From positions 1 through 64,000 of the forward strand of contig QHXN01000009.1 in assembly GCA_003222975.1 (NCBI GenBank): 64,000 bases of DNA, written 5' to 3'. Within the stretch, counting starts at the first letter, position 1; each line of letters starts with the position of its first letter. A program made the translations under genes and the position numbers. Of the stretch, positions 1-10,032 are shown one piece after another. The stretch comes from Acidobacteriota bacterium. GTDB lineage: Bacteria > Acidobacteriota > Blastocatellia > Pyrinomonadales > Pyrinomonadaceae. The notes under the pieces were generated by a model, which had not been told where the DNA came from, searched no databases, and was given only the letters and a program-made list of their open reading frames with translations.

Positions 1-181
1 CAACCGTCACCTCACCCTTCGCGCGGTCAACCGCGACGACCTTGCCCTTCAAATCGTAACGGTGCTCTTCGCGGCGCTTGCCGGCGCAGGCGGACAGGCC
101 CGCGACGAGAACGAGGGTGAATGCGAAGAGTGGGGCGTTGCCGATGAATTTGCCGGGACTTGATTCGACGTGACGACGCAT
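1..181 (-). CDS. Lipoprotein, probable SCO/CusF-type copper-binding protein (5' part only)
   Basis: Sixty codons read leftward from an ATG at 181 and run off the window edge. The start of the protein is a signal peptide with a hydrophobic stretch (FAFTLVLVAG) ending in a lipobox LSAC, so the product should be a lipid-anchored envelope protein. Directly after the cysteine comes a charged linker and then YDLKGKVVAVDRAKGEVTV, which resembles the first strands of the small copper-binding domain found at the front of many SCO1/SenC lipoproteins and in CusF. The catalytic or metal-binding residues lie outside the window, so the family assignment is an inference from this strand pattern. It diverges from folD, with about 90 bases between the starts. 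Confidence 0.6.
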   Translation of the reverse strand, partial: MRRHVESSPGKFIGNAPLFAFTLVLVAGLSACAGKRREEHRYDLKGKVVAVDRAKGEVTV

Positions 182-274
182 GTGCGGATTGTGAGACAGA
201 CGCGGCGCGTCGCGCAACCGGCGGGCGCGATGCGGCGCGTGTAAGGAACTGTGCTAGGATGTTCGCAAACGCCG

Positions 275-1234
275 ATGGAAACAACCGCACAGGACAGGGG
301 GCGCGCGGAGGCGCGCAAGCTCGACGGCGCGCGCGTGGCCGCGGAGATCAAGCGAGAGGTCGCGGAGGATGTCGGGCGGCTGAAGCTCGAACACGGCGTC
401 GCACCGAGGCTCGTGACCGTGCTCGTCGGCGACGACCCGGCCTCGGCTGTTTACGTTCGGAACAAGGTTCGCACGTGCGGGGAGCTGGGGCTGGTTTCAG
501 AGCACCACCCGCTCCTGGCGGAGACGACAGCCGCGCAACTTCTCGAACTGATTGCCTCCTGCAACGCGCGCGAGGATGTTGACGGCATCCTCGTGCAGTT
601 GCCTCTGCCCGCGGGCGTGGACGAGTCTGCCGTCATCGAGGCGATTGACCCGTCGAAGGACGTTGACGGTTTCACGCCGATCAACGTCGGTCGGATGATG
701 CTGCGGCAGCCGGCGCTTCTGCCGTGCACGCCCGCCGGGATAATCGAACTGCTCATGCGTGAAGGAGTCGAAATCGCGGGCGCGCGCGCAGTCGTCGTCG
801 GGCGCAGCAACAACGTCGGTCGCCCCGCGGCGGAGCTTCTCCTGCAACACGACGCGACCGTCGCCGTCTGCCACTCGCGCACGCGAGACCTGAAAGCTGT
901 GACGAGGGAGGCCGACATACTCGTCGTGGCCGTCGGGCGCGCGGGCTTCATACGCGGCGAGCACGTGAAGCCGGGCGCGACCGTCGTTGACGTTGGCATG
1001 AACCGCTTGACGGACGAGGCGCGCGTGCGCGAGCTTTTCGGCGGAGACGCGGAGAAGCGTCTGAAAACTTTGGGCGAGCGCGGCTACACGCTCGCGGGCG
1101 ACGTGCACCCGGCGGAGGTCGGGCGGGTCGCGGGCCGACTGACGCCTGTGCCCGGCGGCGTCGGCCTGCTCACGGTCGCCATGCTGATGAAGAACACCGT
1201 CGTCGCGGCACGCAGGCGGCGCGGAATAGATTAA
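275..1234 (+). CDS. folD: Bifunctional methylene-THF dehydrogenase / methenyl-THF cyclohydrolase
   Basis: FolD interconverts 5,10-methylene-, 5,10-methenyl- and 10-formyl-tetrahydrofolate in the cytosol with NADP. The family signatures are all present: the YVRNK segment carrying the catalytic lysine, QLPLP, the DVDGF turn, the Rossmann motif GRSNNVGRP, and the C-terminal PVPGGVG. From the ATG at 275 the protein is 319 residues, slightly longer than the usual 280-300 because of an N-terminal extension. A GTG at 251 is in frame but would add only eight unlikely residues. It is followed by coaE across a G/C-rich hairpin spacer. folE lies 35 kb away, so folate genes are not clustered. Confidence 0.95.
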   Translation: METTAQDRGRAEARKLDGARVAAEIKREVAEDVGRLKLEHGVAPRLVTVLVGDDPASAVYVRNKVRTCGELGLVSEHHPLLAETTAAQLLELIASCNAREDVDGILVQLPLPAGVDESAVIEAIDPSKDVDGFTPINVGRMMLRQPALLPCTPAGIIELLMREGVEIAGARAVVVGRSNNVGRPAAELLLQHDATVAVCHSRTRDLKAVTREADILVVAVGRAGFIRGEHVKPGATVVDVGMNRLTDEARVRELFGGDAEKRLKTLGERGYTLAGDVHPAEVGRVAGRLTPVPGGVGLLTVAMLMKNTVVAARRRRGID

Positions 1235-1349
1235 GGGGGAAGGGGGGAAATGGTTAAACGGGCAAAAGGGAAAACTATCTGACGCGCCAGCGCGTGCCTT
1301 CTCCTTTTCCCCATTTCCCCTTTTCCACATTTCCCCATTTCCCCTTTCG
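1235..1349 (+). repeat. Intergenic inverted repeat of octamer words (GGGGAAAT type)
   Basis: The spacer between folD and coaE begins one base after the folD stop with a purine-rich arm (runs of GGGGAA and GGGAAAA, about 1235-1275). It ends with a pyrimidine arm (about 1299-1347) made of CCCCATTT, CCCCTTTT and CCACATTT repeated with an exact 8-nt period. The arms are imperfect complements around a short GC-rich loop. The right arm ends about 6 bases before the coaE ATG. It is the octamer member of the hairpin set found throughout the window. Confidence 0.75.
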
Positions 1350-1354
1350 TTGAA

Positions 1355-1978
1355 ATGTTGCGCGTTGGACTGACGGGTTCGATTGCTTCGGGGAAGTCCT
1401 TCGTGTCGGGCGTGCTGGCCGGGCTTGGCTGCCACGTCGTTGACGCGGACGGGTTGGCGCGGCGCGTGGTCGAGCCGGGGACGCCGGGGCTTCGCGCGGT
1501 CTTGGAAGAGTTCGGCCCGGAGGTCTTGAGCGCGGACGGGACGCTCGACCGTGCGCGACTCGGCGCGCTGGTCTTCGGCGACCAGCGGCGGCGCGAGACT
1601 CTGAACTCGATACTGCACCCCCTCATCATCGCGGAGCAGGACGCCGCGCTGCGCCGCTTTGAGGAGAAAGACCCGCGCGGCATCGCCGTCGTGGACGCGG
1701 CCCTGTTGATCGAGTCGGGCGGATACCGACGCTTCGACAAGCTCGTCGTCGTCCACTGCCGCCCCGAAGCGCAACTCGAACGCCTGATGCGGCGCAACAA
1801 CCTCTCGCGCGAGGAGGCCGAGCGGCGCGTCGCCGCGCAGATGCCGCAGGAGGAGAAGCTTCGTTACGCCGACTTTTCCATTGACACTTCGGGCAGCTTC
1901 GAGGAGACGCGCGCGCGGACTGAAGAAGTCTTCAAGGAATTGCGCAGGCTTGCCGGTGAAGATGTTGCGAGCAGTTGA
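1355..1978 (+). CDS. coaE: Dephospho-CoA kinase
   Basis: CoaE phosphorylates the 3'-hydroxyl of dephospho-CoA in the last step of coenzyme A synthesis. The 207-residue product has the expected length. It opens with the P-loop GLTGSIASGKS, followed by DADGLARRVVEPG (the CoaE-specific substrate segment), the HPLI motif and the VDAALLIESG Walker B-like strand. The lid region contains RLMRRNNLSREEAERR, typical of the family. ATG 1355 is the natural start because the P-loop begins at residue 6. The repeat arm just upstream leaves little room for a Shine-Dalgarno sequence. Confidence 0.95.
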   Translation: MLRVGLTGSIASGKSFVSGVLAGLGCHVVDADGLARRVVEPGTPGLRAVLEEFGPEVLSADGTLDRARLGALVFGDQRRRETLNSILHPLIIAEQDAALRRFEEKDPRGIAVVDAALLIESGGYRRFDKLVVVHCRPEAQLERLMRRNNLSREEAERRVAAQMPQEEKLRYADFSIDTSGSFEETRARTEEVFKELRRLAGEDVASS

Positions 1979-2019
1979 GCATACTTCAGGATAGTCAATC
2001 AATCGTCCTGGAATCATAG

Positions 2020-3957
2020 ATGAAAGCTGTCATTGAAAAGGCGAGTCCCGGCTTGCGTCGCGTAGTCGGTCGTTCGCTCCGGCGTGAGAAATGTTTGCGC
2101 GCGAGGAAGAACGGCGGGCATCCGCGCGTCGCAGCACGGCTCCTGCTCTCGCTCCTCCTCGTCGCGTCGCTCCTGTTCGGCGGCTGTTTCAGGGGCGAGG
2201 TGGGCGAGCAGTTCTACGGCAAGGCGTCAGTGCCATCGTCGCAGGAGTTCCGCTGGAGCGACGGCGGGCTGCCGCGCGTCTTCGACCCGGCGCGCGCCGC
2301 CGCGCCGCCCGACACCGATGCCGTGCGCGCGCTCTTCGAGGGGCTGACGGACTACGAGCCGGGGACGCTCAGGCCCGCGCCCGCGGTCGCGACGAGCTGG
2401 GAGTCGGCGGAGGGCGGGCGGCGTTGGACTTTCCACCTGCGCGCCGACGCGCGTTGGTCGAACGGCGATCCAGTGACGGCGCAGGATTTCGTCCGCTCCT
2501 GGCGGCGGACGCTCCGGCTCGGCGAGCGCGCGCCACACGCCAGGCTCCTCGCCAACATAGAGGGCGCGCAGCCGTTCGCCGTGAGCTTGATGACTTCGCC
2601 CGGCCCCTTGAACGCGACGAGGAACGATGCGCCCTCGGCGGGCGACGCGGCGCGGGGCGAGCGAAGCGGCGTGAAGTCCGAGGCCGCCGCGCAGACTCCT
2701 GCGCAAGCAGTGTTCGGCGTGGTCGCGCTCGACGCGCACACGCTCCGCGTGTCGTTGCAGCGTCCCGACGTGAACTTCCCGGCGCTCGTCGCGCACCCGG
2801 TCTTCCGGCCCGTACACGAGCTGAGTCCGGGCGTTGATCTGCCGGAGCTACGGGAGGAGCAGAGGCAGGACGGCGGCGCGCAAGGCGAACTCGGCATTAT
2901 CACGAACGGCGCTTTCAGCCTCTCGCGCCTGGCGGCGGACGGCGTGGAGCTGGAGCGCGCGCCGGGCTACTGGGACGCCGACTCCGTCAAGCTCGAACGA
3001 GTCCGCTTCGTTGATAAAGGCGACACGGAAGCGTCGCTCGCGGCCTACCGCGAGGGCGAGGTTGACGCGGTCACGAACGCGGGAATCGAGCCGCTCGCCG
3101 TCAAGCTGCTCACGCCCTACAAAGATTTCCGCCGCGAGACCTTCGCCGCGCTCAACTACTACAGCTTCAACACCTCGCGCGCGCCCTTCGACGACCGCCG
3201 CGTGCGCGAAGCCCTCGCCTGCGCGCTCGACATCGAGCGCCTCAGCGCCGACACGCTCGGCGGCGCGACCGAACCCGCGCGTAGGTTTCTGCCCGCCCCG
3301 GCTGAAGGTGGAGGAGACGCTGCGTTCGAGCACAACGTCGCGCGCGCGCGCGGCCTGCTCGCGGAGACGGGATACCCCGGCGGCGCAAACTTCCCGCGCA
3401 TACGCCTGCTCGTCAACCGCAACGAGCAGCAGCGCCTCGTCGCGCAGGCGGTCGCGCGCATGTGGCACGACGCGCTCGGCGTCGAGACCGACATCGTCGT
3501 CCGCGGCTGGGAGGATTACGTGGCGGCTTTGCGCGCGGGCGACTACGACGTGGCTCGCCGAAGCCTCGTCATGCAGACGACCGACGAGGAGACGAACATG
3601 CTCGAACTCTTCGGCGACGAAGTGCCCGCCGAAGAGTCTGCGCAGTCCGTCCCCGCCGCGCCGCAGTCGTCGCCCGCCGCGAGTCCCGTCGAACGTGGCG
3701 GCGCGTCAGCCGTCAACACGACGCAGGCGAGCGCCCGCCGCGACCCGCCGATACTGACGGAGGCCGAGGCGCTGCGCGAGCTGCCGGCCATCCCCATCCA
3801 CTTCGCCTCGTCCTACGCGCTCGTCAAGCCATACGTCAATGGATTCGAGACCAACTTATTGGACGCGCCCTCTCTCAAAGGCGTGAGCATCAACATGGGC
3901 TGGCATCCCCCTCCGGACACAGAGCCGGCGCGTTTGGCGCTCGGCGTGCGGCGCTAG
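2020..3957 (+). CDS. Peptide ABC transporter substrate-binding lipoprotein (first copy)
   Basis: This is a family 5 extracellular solute-binding protein (OppA/DppA type) of 645 residues that would capture peptides and hand them to the permeases downstream. A long basic N-terminus leads to a hydrophobic helix and lipobox LFGGC near residue 55. The conserved segments FRWSDGG, VFDPARA, WTFHLRADARWSNGDPVTA and the mid-domain LNYYSFNTSRAPFDDRRVREA are clear. Two low-complexity stretches interrupt the fold: about residues 190-235 and about 530-575, both Ala/Ser/Pro rich. The second stands where family members normally have a structured segment before the final IPIHF strand. A second binding protein follows after 301 bases. 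Confidence 0.88.
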   Translation: MKAVIEKASPGLRRVVGRSLRREKCLRARKNGGHPRVAARLLLSLLLVASLLFGGCFRGEVGEQFYGKASVPSSQEFRWSDGGLPRVFDPARAAAPPDTDAVRALFEGLTDYEPGTLRPAPAVATSWESAEGGRRWTFHLRADARWSNGDPVTAQDFVRSWRRTLRLGERAPHARLLANIEGAQPFAVSLMTSPGPLNATRNDAPSAGDAARGERSGVKSEAAAQTPAQAVFGVVALDAHTLRVSLQRPDVNFPALVAHPVFRPVHELSPGVDLPELREEQRQDGGAQGELGIITNGAFSLSRLAADGVELERAPGYWDADSVKLERVRFVDKGDTEASLAAYREGEVDAVTNAGIEPLAVKLLTPYKDFRRETFAALNYYSFNTSRAPFDDRRVREALACALDIERLSADTLGGATEPARRFLPAPAEGGGDAAFEHNVARARGLLAETGYPGGANFPRIRLLVNRNEQQRLVAQAVARMWHDALGVETDIVVRGWEDYVAALRAGDYDVARRSLVMQTTDEETNMLELFGDEVPAEESAQSVPAAPQSSPAASPVERGGASAVNTTQASARRDPPILTEAEALRELPAIPIHFASSYALVKPYVNGFETNLLDAPSLKGVSINMGWHPPPDTEPARLALGVRR

Positions 3958-4258
3958 ATGTAAAAAATGGGCCGGCGAGCAACTACCCGCGCGGCGGCGG
4001 GCATCGTTTAGACGGAGACTTGAAAACCATCTTGATTGTGAATGCGCCCGCGTGATAAGTTCGGGAGCGGCCTATCTCGCAAACATATTGGCGCGCAGCC
4101 CTTGAAGTTTCCCGGCCAAAAGTTTTTCGGCGTCGAGCCTGTCCCCCTCGCTTGATTCAAAGATGGATAGTCCTGAAAGGTCGCCACTCGCCCGCGGGTT
4201 TTCGACGGAGAGGCGACGCCGCCGTAGTTGAAGCAGACAGCAGGAGTGAGGAGTCGTC
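3958..4258. other. Spacer between the two binding-protein genes, no gene seen
   Basis: This 301-base gap has lower GC than its neighbours and no convincing reading frame, tRNA or strong hairpin. A loose promoter-like pair (TTGATT near 4032 and TAAGTT about 18 bases later) and a purine-rich stretch ending GCAGGAGTGAGGAGTC just before the ATG at 4259 are the only signals. The latter includes good Shine-Dalgarno matches. The gap may therefore carry an internal promoter for the rest of the transporter operon, but this is weak. Confidence 0.35.
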
Positions 4259-6292
4259 ATGCCTGATTCAAAAGCCGTGCGCGTCGTCGCCTTCGTCCTC
4301 TCCGCCGCGCTGCTCGCCGCGAGCTGCACGACGCAGGCGAAGAAGTCTGAGTTCTTCGGGAAGATAGACCCGCCCGCAGGTCAGGTGCTCCGCTACATCA
4401 CCGGCTCCGAGCCTGAGTCGCTCGACCCGCAGATGAGTTCGGGCCAGCCGGAGGCGCGCATTGACATGGCCCTCTACGACGGGCTGGCCGAGTACCACCC
4501 GAAGACGATGGAGCCGATCCCGGCAATCGCCGAGCGCTGGGTGATTGACGAGGATGCGACCGAGTTCGTCTTCTTCCTCCGCCACGACGCGAAGTTCTCC
4601 AACGGCGACCCCATCACGGCGCAGGACTTCGTTTACACGATCCGCCGCGGCTTCCGCCCCGAACTCGCCGCGCGCGCCGCTTACCTCGGCTACGACATCC
4701 AGTACGCCGAAGCTTACAACAGCCTCGGCGCGTTCGTGCGCGACCCGCAGACGGGGCGCTTCCTGCTCGCATCGGAGGCCGCACCCGCCGGCGAGGCGAA
4801 GAATGCGGGCGGCGAGGCGACGACGCAGCCCGCGGCCCCGCCCACCGAGGCGGAACAGGAGGCCGAACTCCGCAAAGAGCTTTCAAGGAAAGGCGAGGAG
4901 GCCGCGCCCGACACGCCCTTCCACCATTTCATGCACTCGCCCGCACGTCTCGTCGTCCCCGCCGACGAGAAAGGCCGGGAGAAGACCTTCAAGGCCGACC
5001 CGAAGCTCCAGGCCCTCGTCGCCGGCAAGGAGTTCGTGCCAGTCCGCGCCGAGGACATCGGCGTCGAAGCCGTTGACGACTACACCCTGCGCATCACCAT
5101 GCGGCAGCCCGCGCCCTACTTCCTCGGCCTCGTCCCGCACCAGTTCTTCCGCGTCGTCCCGCAGAAGGTGGTCGAACGCTACGGCGTCAACTGGACGAAG
5201 CCGGAGAACTTCGTCGGCAGCGGCCCCTTCAAGCTCCAAGAGCACAGGCCCTACAACAACCTGACGGTCGTCCGCAACCCCTACTACTGGGACGCGAAGA
5301 ACGTCCACCTCGACCAGATCGTCTTCTACCCGCTCGAAGATCAGACGACGATGATGAATCTCTACAAGGCGGGCGAGGTTGACGCGACCTATAACCACAC
5401 CGTCCCAGCCTCCTGGCTCAAGAGCGGCGTGCGCTTCATGAAGGACTACATGGACGCGCCGGAGAACGGCTCCAACTACTGGCAGATCAACACCACGAAG
5501 CCGCCGATGGACGACAAGCGCGTGCGCCGGGCGTTCAACCTGGCGGTTGACCGCAAGGCGCTAGGCGACTACCGCGTGGTCTCCAAGCCGAACAGCTCCT
5601 TCGTCCCCGAAGGCATCCTCCACGGCTACCCCAGCCCGCCGGGGTACACACTCAACGTCGAGGAGGCCAAGCGCCTGCTCGCGGAGGCCGGCTTCAAAGA
5701 TGCCTCCGGCAACTTCGACCCGAAGAAGTTCCCCGTGGATCAGGTCGAGATCGCGTACAACACCTCAGAGTCGAACCGGCAGATCGCCGAGTTCGTCCAG
5801 GCGCAGTGGAAGCAGAACCTCGGCGTCACGATCCCGCTCCGCAACGTCGAGTGGAAGACCTTCCAGGACATGCGCTCGAAGCTCCAGTACAAAGGGTTCG
5901 CGGGCGGGGCCGGGTGGTCGGGAGACTACATGGACCCGTTCACCTACCTCAGCCTCTTCACGACGAAGGAGGGCGGCGACAACATGACGGGCTGGTACGA
6001 CCCCAAGTTCGTCCGGATGCTCGACGAGGCGAACCGCCAGCCCGAACAGGCCGTGCGCTACCAGATGCTGTCGAAGGCCGAGGCGTACCTGCTCGACGCC
6101 GCGCCCGTCATCACGCTTTTGAAGCCCGCGACGAGTTGGATGAAGAAACCTTACGTCAAGGGGATGTACCCGAATCCGGGGACGCTCCACGCCTGGAAGT
6201 ACATCTATATCGAGCACGACCAGGCGAAGTGGGATCAGCAGATGCCCGACATGACGACCGACGAGTTGGCCGCGGTCGCCGCGAAGGAGTAA
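4259..6292 (+). CDS. Peptide ABC transporter substrate-binding lipoprotein (second copy)
   Basis: This 677-residue family 5 solute-binding protein has a short signal peptide with lipobox LAASC at about residue 22. Hallmarks include GSEPESLDPQMSSG, FFLRHDAKFSNGDPITAQDF, FVGSGPFKLQEH, NPYYWDA and the PPMDDKRVRRAFNLAVDR helix. It carries an insertion of about 100 residues (roughly 165-265), largely Glu/Ala/Pro rich, between the first and second subdomains. It is the better-preserved of the two tandem binding proteins, keeping the full C-terminal lobe that the first copy has partly replaced. Four bases separate its stop from the permease start, so it is certainly co-transcribed with the channel genes. 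Confidence 0.93.
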   Translation: MPDSKAVRVVAFVLSAALLAASCTTQAKKSEFFGKIDPPAGQVLRYITGSEPESLDPQMSSGQPEARIDMALYDGLAEYHPKTMEPIPAIAERWVIDEDATEFVFFLRHDAKFSNGDPITAQDFVYTIRRGFRPELAARAAYLGYDIQYAEAYNSLGAFVRDPQTGRFLLASEAAPAGEAKNAGGEATTQPAAPPTEAEQEAELRKELSRKGEEAAPDTPFHHFMHSPARLVVPADEKGREKTFKADPKLQALVAGKEFVPVRAEDIGVEAVDDYTLRITMRQPAPYFLGLVPHQFFRVVPQKVVERYGVNWTKPENFVGSGPFKLQEHRPYNNLTVVRNPYYWDAKNVHLDQIVFYPLEDQTTMMNLYKAGEVDATYNHTVPASWLKSGVRFMKDYMDAPENGSNYWQINTTKPPMDDKRVRRAFNLAVDRKALGDYRVVSKPNSSFVPEGILHGYPSPPGYTLNVEEAKRLLAEAGFKDASGNFDPKKFPVDQVEIAYNTSESNRQIAEFVQAQWKQNLGVTIPLRNVEWKTFQDMRSKLQYKGFAGGAGWSGDYMDPFTYLSLFTTKEGGDNMTGWYDPKFVRMLDEANRQPEQAVRYQMLSKAEAYLLDAAPVITLLKPATSWMKKPYVKGMYPNPGTLHAWKYIYIEHDQAKWDQQMPDMTTDELAAVAAKE

Positions 6293-6296
6293 ACGC

Positions 6297-7220
6297 GTGA
6301 AGTTCCGCTTCATCGTCCGCCGCCTGATCGTCACCGTGCCGATGGTGCTCATCGTCATCACGCTGACGTGGGGCCTCATCCGGCTCGCGCCCGGCAACTT
6401 CTACTCGACGGAGAAGAAGCTGCCGCCCGCCATCGAGAAAAACATCCGCGCCAAGTACGGGCTGGACAAGCCTTGGTACGTGCAGTACGGCAGGATGATG
6501 TGGAACATCGTGCGGCTCGACTTCGGCAACTCGCTCAAGTACGAGAACGAGACCGTCAACGACATACTCTGGCGCACGCTCCCCGTCTCGGCGACCATCG
6601 GCCTCTTGGCCTACCTGCTCGCGCTCGTCGTCGGCGTCTTGACGGGGACGCTCGCGGCCCTCAAGCCCAACTCGAAGCTCGACTACGTCTCGATGGCCCT
6701 GGCGATGCTCGGCATCTCTCTGCCGAACTTCGTGCTCGGGCCGATCCTCGTCCTCGTCTTCTCGCTCTCGCTCTACTGGCTGCCGCCCGCGCGCTGGAAC
6801 GGCTTCCCAAGCTGGAATCTGGTTCTGCCCGTGCTCACGCTCTCGGCCATCTACATGGCCTACATCGCGCGCCTGACGCGCGCCGGGATGCTCGAAGTCC
6901 TCCGGTCGGACTACATCCGCACGGCGCGCGCCAAGGGCCTGAGCGAGCGCCAGGTGGTCGTCCGCCACGCGCTCAGAGGCGGCCTGCTGCCCGTCGTCTC
7001 GTTCACAGGCCCGGCGCTCGCAATACTGATTTCCGGCACGGTCGTCGTCGAGCGCATCTTCGCCATGCCGGGACTGGGCAACTACTTCATCAACGCGAAC
7101 CTGAACCGCGACGAGCCGCTCATCATCGGCATCGTCGCCTTCGTCTCCATCGCGGTGCTGGTCTTCAACCTCCTGGTTGACATCGCCTACGCCTTCATTG
7201 ATCCGCGCATACGCTACTGA
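6297..7220 (+). CDS. Peptide ABC transporter permease, OppB/DppB type
   Basis: An inner-membrane permease of 307 residues, full length for the family. It starts with GTG at 6297. The first helix (LIVTVPMVLIVITLTWGLI) is followed by the periplasmic LAPGNFY segment, four or five further helices, and the cytoplasmic EAA loop RTARAKGLSERQVVVRHALR that docks onto the ATPase. The ending VDIAYAFIDPRIRY is the canonical OppB/DppB C-terminus. The gene is packed four bases after the binding protein and four bases before the second permease, so the operon structure is tight. Confidence 0.96.
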   Translation: MKFRFIVRRLIVTVPMVLIVITLTWGLIRLAPGNFYSTEKKLPPAIEKNIRAKYGLDKPWYVQYGRMMWNIVRLDFGNSLKYENETVNDILWRTLPVSATIGLLAYLLALVVGVLTGTLAALKPNSKLDYVSMALAMLGISLPNFVLGPILVLVFSLSLYWLPPARWNGFPSWNLVLPVLTLSAIYMAYIARLTRAGMLEVLRSDYIRTARAKGLSERQVVVRHALRGGLLPVVSFTGPALAILISGTVVVERIFAMPGLGNYFINANLNRDEPLIIGIVAFVSIAVLVFNLLVDIAYAFIDPRIRY

Positions 7221-7224
7221 AGTC

Positions 7225-8562
7225 ATGAGCGAAGAACGAACGCCGAAAGTGCCGAAACGTGAGGGCCGCCCGCGCTCGCCGTGGGACGAGGGCGAACCCG
7301 CGCTCACGCCGCGCGGCACGCCGCCGCGCGACCCCGTTAGCGCGCGCGAGGGCGACGAGATTCACGCGTTCCCCGAAACGGCGGTCGGCGAGGGCGACGT
7401 GCGCCCGACAGCAGCCCGCGGCAGGGGGAGCGCGGCGGCCCTGTGGGTGCTCATAGCAGCCGAGATCGGTTTCGTCATCGCCATTTTTTACTTACATCTT
7501 TTGCTCGGCTACGTCGCGGACGTGTTCGGCGGCAGGGGCAATCTACTCGACGGCATAATCGGCGCGGCCCTTTTCGTCGCCCTATATTTCGTCGGCCTTC
7601 CGTGGGTCAGCCGCCGGATAAAAAGCGGGGACGCGGACGAGTCGAGGGCCGTCGAAGGCACTTCGCTTTGGAGGGACGCGTGGAAGCGTTTGATGAGGAA
7701 CAAGCTGGCGGTCTTCGGTCTGGTCGTCGTCAACTTCATCGTCGTCGCGTCCGTCGCCGGGCCGGCGATCATCGAGCACTACACGGGCTACACATACGAC
7801 TTCATCCCCCCAGACTCGAAGCTCGTCTTGTCTTTCCCGCCGTTCTCAGCGCCCGACGGAGGCTTCGCCTGGAGCCACCCGATGGGCACGGACAGCGCGG
7901 GCCGGGACATGCTGGCGCGCGTCCTCCAGGGCGGGCGAATCTCCCTGATGGTCGGCCTCATCTCGACGCTCGTCTCGCTCGTCATCGGCGTCACCTGGGG
8001 CGCAACCGCGGGCTACCTGGGCGGCAAGACGGACGACGTGTTGATGCGTATCGTGGACGTGCTCTACGCCATCCCGTACATGATGATCGTCATCGTGCTG
8101 CTGGCCTTCTTCGGCGGGCAGTCGCCGCTGCATCAGATTTTCCTCCTGTTCGCGGCGCTCGGCGCGGTCTCGTGGCTGACGATGGCGCGCATCGTCCGCG
8201 GGCAGATCATCTCGCTCAAGAATCAGGAGTTCGTGCTGGCGGCGCGCGCGGGCGGCGTCTCTACCCTGAAGATCATTTTCCGCCACTTGGTCCCGAACGC
8301 GCTCGGCCCCGTCATCGTTTACGCGACGCTCACGATCCCCTCGGTCATGCTTCAGGAGGCGTTCCTTTCGTTCCTCGGCCTCGGCGTGCAAGCGCCCTAC
8401 GCCTCTTGGGGGAGTCTGGCGCAGGACGGCATACAGAACATCGCCATCTTCCCCTGGCAGCTCATCTTCCCCGGCGTGACGATGGCCCTGACGCTCTTCT
8501 CTCTGAACTTCCTCGGCGATGGCCTGCGCGACGCGCTCGACCCGCAGATGCGAAAGTTTTAG
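7225..8562 (+). CDS. Peptide ABC transporter permease, OppC/DppC type, with long N-terminal extension
   Basis: The C-terminal 300 residues are a standard OppC/DppC permease: LWRDAWKRLMRNKLAVFGL, the HPMGTDSAGRDMLARVLQG motif, the EAA loop (LAARAGGVSTLKIIFRHLVPN) and LGDGLRDALDPQMRKF. About 150 residues precede it: a charged, Pro-rich stretch followed by two predicted membrane helices (LWVLIAAEIGFVIAIFYLHL and IIGAALFVALYFVGLPW). ATG 7225 is preferred to the in-frame ATG at 7177 because the latter lies inside oppB. The extra pair of helices is unusual for this subunit, which normally has six. Confidence 0.93.
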   Translation: MSEERTPKVPKREGRPRSPWDEGEPALTPRGTPPRDPVSAREGDEIHAFPETAVGEGDVRPTAARGRGSAAALWVLIAAEIGFVIAIFYLHLLLGYVADVFGGRGNLLDGIIGAALFVALYFVGLPWVSRRIKSGDADESRAVEGTSLWRDAWKRLMRNKLAVFGLVVVNFIVVASVAGPAIIEHYTGYTYDFIPPDSKLVLSFPPFSAPDGGFAWSHPMGTDSAGRDMLARVLQGGRISLMVGLISTLVSLVIGVTWGATAGYLGGKTDDVLMRIVDVLYAIPYMMIVIVLLAFFGGQSPLHQIFLLFAALGAVSWLTMARIVRGQIISLKNQEFVLAARAGGVSTLKIIFRHLVPNALGPVIVYATLTIPSVMLQEAFLSFLGLGVQAPYASWGSLAQDGIQNIAIFPWQLIFPGVTMALTLFSLNFLGDGLRDALDPQMRKF

Positions 8563-8580
8563 TTAACACAGAGCAAAACC

Positions 8581-8885
8581 ATGAGCGAAGAACCCACACA
8601 AAACATGCCGGATGGTCGTTCGTTCGAGGAGCGAGTTTTTACGTGCCTCGACTCCATAGACGCGCGCCTCCAGGCTTTCGAGTCACAAGCAGAGCGACGT
8701 GCACTAGAAACAAAACCTATCTGGGAACGCGCGCTGGCGGAGCTTCTCGAACTGAAGCGGAGCCTCGAAAATGTCGAGCGCAAAATAGATGTCTTAAGCC
8801 GCGCGTAGTGCAAGTCCGCGCCGACCAGTCGCACGCGGACGCTAGGCTGACGAGGCTTGAATCTGAGTCCTTGCAGAAAAGCTAA
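8581..8885 (+). pseudogene. Small coiled-coil hypothetical gene, truncated by a single-base frameshift
   Basis: From ATG 8581 an open frame of 75 codons gives an acidic, largely helical peptide with stretches such as DSIDARLQAFESQAERR and LELKRSLENVERKIDVLSR, ending at a TAG at 8806-8808. Immediately after the stop another frame continues with VVQVRADQSHADARLTRLE and ends at 8883-8885. It is in the same heptad register and has the same charged helical character. Restoring one base at about 8805 would join them into a protein of roughly 100 residues. The function is unknown. It lies between the permease and ATPase genes of the transporter operon, 18 bases after oppC. A sequencing error is possible. 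Confidence 0.6.
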
Positions 8886-8913
8886 CGATAACAAACCCCG
8901 CAAGGCGACAGAG

Positions 8914-10028
<1,115 letters not shown>

Positions 10029-10032
<4 letters not shown>

